Assembly (NCBI GenBank): GCA_030425395.1
Contig: JAUIAS010000001.1
Location: 124,001 to 188,000 of the forward strand
Source: Alphaproteobacteria bacterium
GTDB lineage: Bacteria; Pseudomonadota; Alphaproteobacteria; Rhodobacterales; Rhodobacteraceae
Direction: 5' to 3'
Length of the DNA: 64,000 nt
Positions 61,106 through 64,000 of the stretch are shown piece by piece. Both the position numbers and the translations under genes were made by a program. The notes beneath the pieces are model-generated. The model did not search any database. It was not told the origin of the DNA and saw only the letters and a program-made list of their open reading frames with translations. The first letter of the stretch is position 1, and every line of letters begins with the position of its first letter.

Positions 61106-62494
61106 ATGGCGGACGCAACGGTAGACACCATCCCTTACAAAAAGCGGAGGATCTTTGGCTGGTATTTCTTTGACTGGGCCAGCCAACCCTACAACACGTT
61201 GATGCTGACCTTCATATTCGGGCCATATTTCGCGCAGACCGCCGCGGCTTCGCTGATGGCTCAGGGGATGGATGCCGGTGCCGCGAATGCCCAAGCGCAG
61301 GCGATGTGGGGCTATGGGCTAACCGCGACGGGTATCTTGATCGCGGTTCTGGCCCCGATTCTGGGGTCAGTTGCCGACAGCACCGGACGCCGCATGCCGT
61401 GGATCTGGCTATTCTCGGTCATGTATGTTGTGGGGGCCTTCGGAACATGGTGGACCGCACCCGAGAGCTTTGACCCGACCGTTGCGCTCATCCTTTTCGG
61501 CATTGGCCTGATCGGGATGGAGTTCGCGACGATCTTTACCAATTCCTATCTGCCATCGCTTGGACCAAAGGAGGAAATCGGACGCATATCCGGTTCGGGA
61601 TTCGCATTTGGTTACTTGGGCGGTGTCGTGGCCTTGATCGCTATGCTGGGCTTTTTTCAGGCGGCTTCGGATGGGCGGACGATGGCGGGTTTGACACCTC
61701 TCTTTGGTCTGGACCCCGCCACCAAGGCAGACACGCGCATCGTCGGGCCGTTCACCGCGATCTGGTATGCCGTTTTCATGATCCCATTCTTTTTGTACAT
61801 CAAGGATGCACCATCAACGCCGCGGCTCAAGTATAGGTTCGGCAAGGGGATCGGAGAACTGATCACCACCCTCAAGAACCTGCCGGGCAACCCGAGCCTT
61901 CTGGCGTATCTTGGATCGTCCATGTTCTATCGTGATGCGCTAAACGGCATGTATACCTTTGGCGGCATATACGCGAGCGGGGTTCTCGGCTGGTCCATTA
62001 TCGAAATCGGGATTTTCGGGATAATTGCGGCCACGTCAGGTGCGTTCTTCTGCTGGGTCGGCGGGTTTGTAGACAGGGCGCTGGGACCGAAACCTGTGAT
62101 TGTGGCGTGTTGCGTGATGTTGATGGCCACGGCGGCCCTGATCGTATCCCTATCCCCGACTTCGGTTATGGGCATCCCGATTGCCGAAGGCAGTGCCCTG
62201 CCCGATCAATTGTTCTATCTGGCCGGTATCATCATCGGCGCCGGTGGCGGCATCCTTCAGGCAGCAAGCCGCAACATGCTGACGCGGCAAGGAAACCCTG
62301 ATCGCATGACCGAGGCATTTGGTCTTTATGCACTGTCTGGCAAGGCGACATCATTTCTAGCTCCTGCCTTGATTGCGCTGACCTCGGATATCACTGGCAA
62401 CCAAAGGCTTGGCGTGACCCCCTTGATCCTGCTTTTCGGGATCGGTCTGGTCATGCTTTTGTGGGTCAAGCCGGACGGTGAGGACAACAAATGA
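61106..62494 (+). CDS. UMF1/Atg22-like MFS transporter
   Basis: The 462-residue membrane protein opens with IFGWYFFDWASQPYNTLMLTF, the UMF1 (vacuole effluxer Atg22-like) start, truncated here to the quoted segment at about 14-32. It has about 12 hydrophobic segments with SVADSTGRRMPWIWLFS as the MFS loop motif. Yeast Atg22 exports amino acids from the vacuole; bacterial substrates are unknown. GCGGAGGA precedes the ATG. Its stop overlaps the mepA start by ATGA. Confidence 0.9.
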   Translation: MADATVDTIPYKKRRIFGWYFFDWASQPYNTLMLTFIFGPYFAQTAAASLMAQGMDAGAANAQAQAMWGYGLTATGILIAVLAPILGSVADSTGRRMPWIWLFSVMYVVGAFGTWWTAPESFDPTVALILFGIGLIGMEFATIFTNSYLPSLGPKEEIGRISGSGFAFGYLGGVVALIAMLGFFQAASDGRTMAGLTPLFGLDPATKADTRIVGPFTAIWYAVFMIPFFLYIKDAPSTPRLKYRFGKGIGELITTLKNLPGNPSLLAYLGSSMFYRDALNGMYTFGGIYASGVLGWSIIEIGIFGIIAATSGAFFCWVGGFVDRALGPKPVIVACCVMLMATAALIVSLSPTSVMGIPIAEGSALPDQLFYLAGIIIGAGGGILQAASRNMLTRQGNPDRMTEAFGLYALSGKATSFLAPALIALTSDITGNQRLGVTPLILLFGIGLVMLLWVKPDGEDNK

Positions 62495-63363
62495 TCTGGC
62501 GAATTCTGAGCCTTGTTATCGCCGTCACGGTGTTACCCGATGCGGGCCATGCGACGCCCCCGGCCAAGGATCAATTCGGTGCCAAGGCAACCCCATCTCG
62601 GCAAGCGCCCGCCCCCTATGGCAGCTATGCCAAGGGCTGCGTCGCCGGCGCGGCGCAGTTGCCCGAAACCGGACCGACATGGCAGGCTATGCGATTGAGC
62701 CGGAATCGTAATTGGGGGCATCCTGAAGCGATTGAATATGTGAAGGAACTCAGCGCATTCGCCGCGACTCTTCCAGGGTGGGCTGGATTGTTTATCGGAG
62801 ACATCAGCCAGCCTCGTGGCGGACCGATGCTTTCGGGCCATCGCAGCCACCAGATCGGGTTGGATATCGACATCTGGATGCGACCGCCGCAAAGGCTTGA
62901 TCTGGATCGTAAGTCACGCGAACAGATTTCTTCCATTTCGATGCGCCGCGCCAAAGGGGCCTATGTGAACGAACACTGGACACGCGAGCATCACGAATTG
63001 CTCAAGGCAGCCGCAAGCGACAAGCGCGTGGCCCGTATCTTTGTGTTTCCCGGGGCCAAGGTGCAAATGTGCGCAGACGAGACCGGCAATCGCAAATGGC
63101 TGCGCAAGATCCGGCCTTGGTGGGGGCACCACTATCATTTTCACGTGCGCCTTGCCTGTCCACGCGGAATGCGTGGCTGCGTCGATCAAGCGCCCCCGCC
63201 TCGTGGGGACGGTTGCGCTGACGCGCAAAAGTGGGTCGATGACATTCTGAACCCACCGCCACGACCGCCGAAACCAGCCAAACCTGTTCCTGCCAAGCCA
63301 AGGCGGGAACTTGCCCTTGCAGATTTGCCTCGCCAATGCGCTTCCGTCCTGCACTCGGACTGA
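62491..63363 (+). CDS. mepA: Penicillin-insensitive murein endopeptidase
   Basis: The 290-residue periplasmic LAS-family peptidase cuts D-Ala-mDAP cross-links. A signal peptide covers about 1-21. Zinc ligands are seen in GHRSHQIGLDIDIWM (His120, Asp127) and in WWGHHYHFHVRL (HxH). Cysteine pairs in the C-terminal half fit disulfides. The tail (about 250-275) is proline/lysine-rich. The next gene starts 28 bases before its stop. Confidence 0.95.
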   Translation: MIWRILSLVIAVTVLPDAGHATPPAKDQFGAKATPSRQAPAPYGSYAKGCVAGAAQLPETGPTWQAMRLSRNRNWGHPEAIEYVKELSAFAATLPGWAGLFIGDISQPRGGPMLSGHRSHQIGLDIDIWMRPPQRLDLDRKSREQISSISMRRAKGAYVNEHWTREHHELLKAAASDKRVARIFVFPGAKVQMCADETGNRKWLRKIRPWWGHHYHFHVRLACPRGMRGCVDQAPPPRGDGCADAQKWVDDILNPPPRPPKPAKPVPAKPRRELALADLPRQCASVLHSD

Positions 63364-64000
63364 TCCTGCTGGGCCTGATTGCATCCTATGTCCCCGGTTT
63401 ACGCGGGCTTGGCGATGCGACGGTTCAGATGCACGCCACCTGGTGGCTGGAAACGCGGGGCTTTGGTGGATTCTCTGGTATCGAGCTACACCCGGATGGC
63501 AAAACCTTTTCCGCCGTCAACGACGATGGCCGGTTCGCCGTGGGGGTCATTCATGCCGAGGACCGCATTGAACTGACCGATTTCCCAGATCTTACAAGAC
63601 CGAATAGAACTGCCTACAAGGGCTTTGATGGGGATGCCGAAGGCATTGCACTGGGTCAGGACGGCAGCGTTTTCGTTGCCTTTGAACATCGTAAGGTGGT
63701 CACCCGGTTCGATGCAGGCGGATCCGGCGGAACAGACCTGCCCGCGTCACCCGCATTTGGCAAGATGGCCGACAACGGATCTCTCGAAGCGTTGGCCATA
63801 GATGACGCCGGGCGTCTCTACACGATGTCCGAAATGCCGGATGCCCGCCCCAGATCATTCCGGGTCTTTCGATTTCAGGATGGAAAGTGGACCGTCGCCC
63901 ACCGCATCCCGGCCCGAAACTGGTATCGCGCAGTAGGTGCGGATTTCGGGCCGGACGGGGCGTTCTATCTTCTGGAACGCAGGCTGACGCCATTGGGGTT
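63336..64000 (+). CDS. Esterase-like phytase-family protein (truncated by window end)
   Basis: An ATG at 63336 inside mepA opens 221 codons to the window edge. It has a signal peptide (LGLILLGLIASYVPGL near 7-22), then beta-propeller-like repeats: GFGGFSGIELHPDGKTFSAV, DAEGIALGQDGSVFVAFE and NGSLEALAIDDAGRLYTMSE. This is the esterase-like activity of phytase domain, usually about 300-350 residues. The C-terminus lies beyond the window. Translational coupling to mepA by a 28-base overlap is likely. The substrate is unknown. Confidence 0.85.
   Translation, partial: MRFRPALGLILLGLIASYVPGLRGLGDATVQMHATWWLETRGFGGFSGIELHPDGKTFSAVNDDGRFAVGVIHAEDRIELTDFPDLTRPNRTAYKGFDGDAEGIALGQDGSVFVAFEHRKVVTRFDAGGSGGTDLPASPAFGKMADNGSLEALAIDDAGRLYTMSEMPDARPRSFRVFRFQDGKWTVAHRIPARNWYRAVGADFGPDGAFYLLERRLTPLG

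Noticed and set aside
1-64000. tRNA, rRNA, CRISPR arrays, insertion sequences, prophage genes, known riboswitches
   Set aside because: Gaps between genes are short and were read individually; none contains a recognisable cloverleaf, regular repeat-spacer pattern, transposase or integrase.

Overview
The window looks like a chromosomal segment of a marine-type alphaproteobacterium of the Rhodobacteraceae (Roseobacter group). Supporting evidence is the high-GC codon use, the gene families (a DUF6478-like protein, DUF1285, an MbfA-type ferritin, a VPEID-CTERM protein), a gpmI-envC-ctpA cluster, and a GC-rich double-hairpin intergenic repeat of a kind I associate with this group (39135-39191 and an inverted relative at 39239-39257). 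I see no rRNA, tRNA, CRISPR array, phage or insertion sequence. Gene density is very high, and many neighbours overlap by 4 bases (ATGA/GTGA).

Layout. 1-4601: a truncated SGNH hydrolase, pnp with a strong terminator, a decayed SnoaL-like gene, a family 25 glycosyltransferase and a 1-Cys peroxiredoxin. 4769-14041: aldehyde metabolism, with an aldehyde dehydrogenase, glutathione-dependent formaldehyde dehydrogenase (adhI), a TetR regulator divergent from mbfA, an AEC transporter, then a five-gene chain led by S-formylglutathione hydrolase (fghA). 14038-19960: an MFS transporter, zapE, folC-accD and a CPBP protease. 19963-23067: a large ABC-exporter-like protein whose ATPase motifs are all degraded and which ends in a cyclic-nucleotide-binding domain. 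23288-26952: ilvD, a lipoprotein and two family-specific small proteins. 27101-34059: the dnaE2-gpmI-envC-ctpA run on the minus strand. 34133-40388: an orphan ABC ATPase, a zinc-finger protein, a VPEID-CTERM protein, polA and an RlmL-like RNA methyltransferase.

41036-57690 is an envelope region. A MoxR/DUF58/BatA-DUF4159/membrane-protein operon converges on a minus-strand pair encoding a thioester alpha-2-macroglobulin and penicillin-binding protein 1C; a hybrid histidine kinase is divergent from the macroglobulin. 57727-64000 holds yaaA-recQ, a YggT protein, a UMF1-type MFS protein, mepA and a truncated phytase-like esterase.

Most of the window is housekeeping. The points most worth a second look are the catalytically degraded ABC-like/cNMP protein with its coupled CPBP protease (19067-23134), the VPEID-CTERM protein with no sorting enzyme nearby (35474-35704), the short dnaE2 lacking its usual C-terminus but carrying a near-consensus SOS box, the SnoaL relic beside pnp, and the convergent macroglobulin/MoxR region. 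Start sites were chosen from Shine-Dalgarno spacing and family N-termini. All family assignments come from reading the sequence, not from searches.
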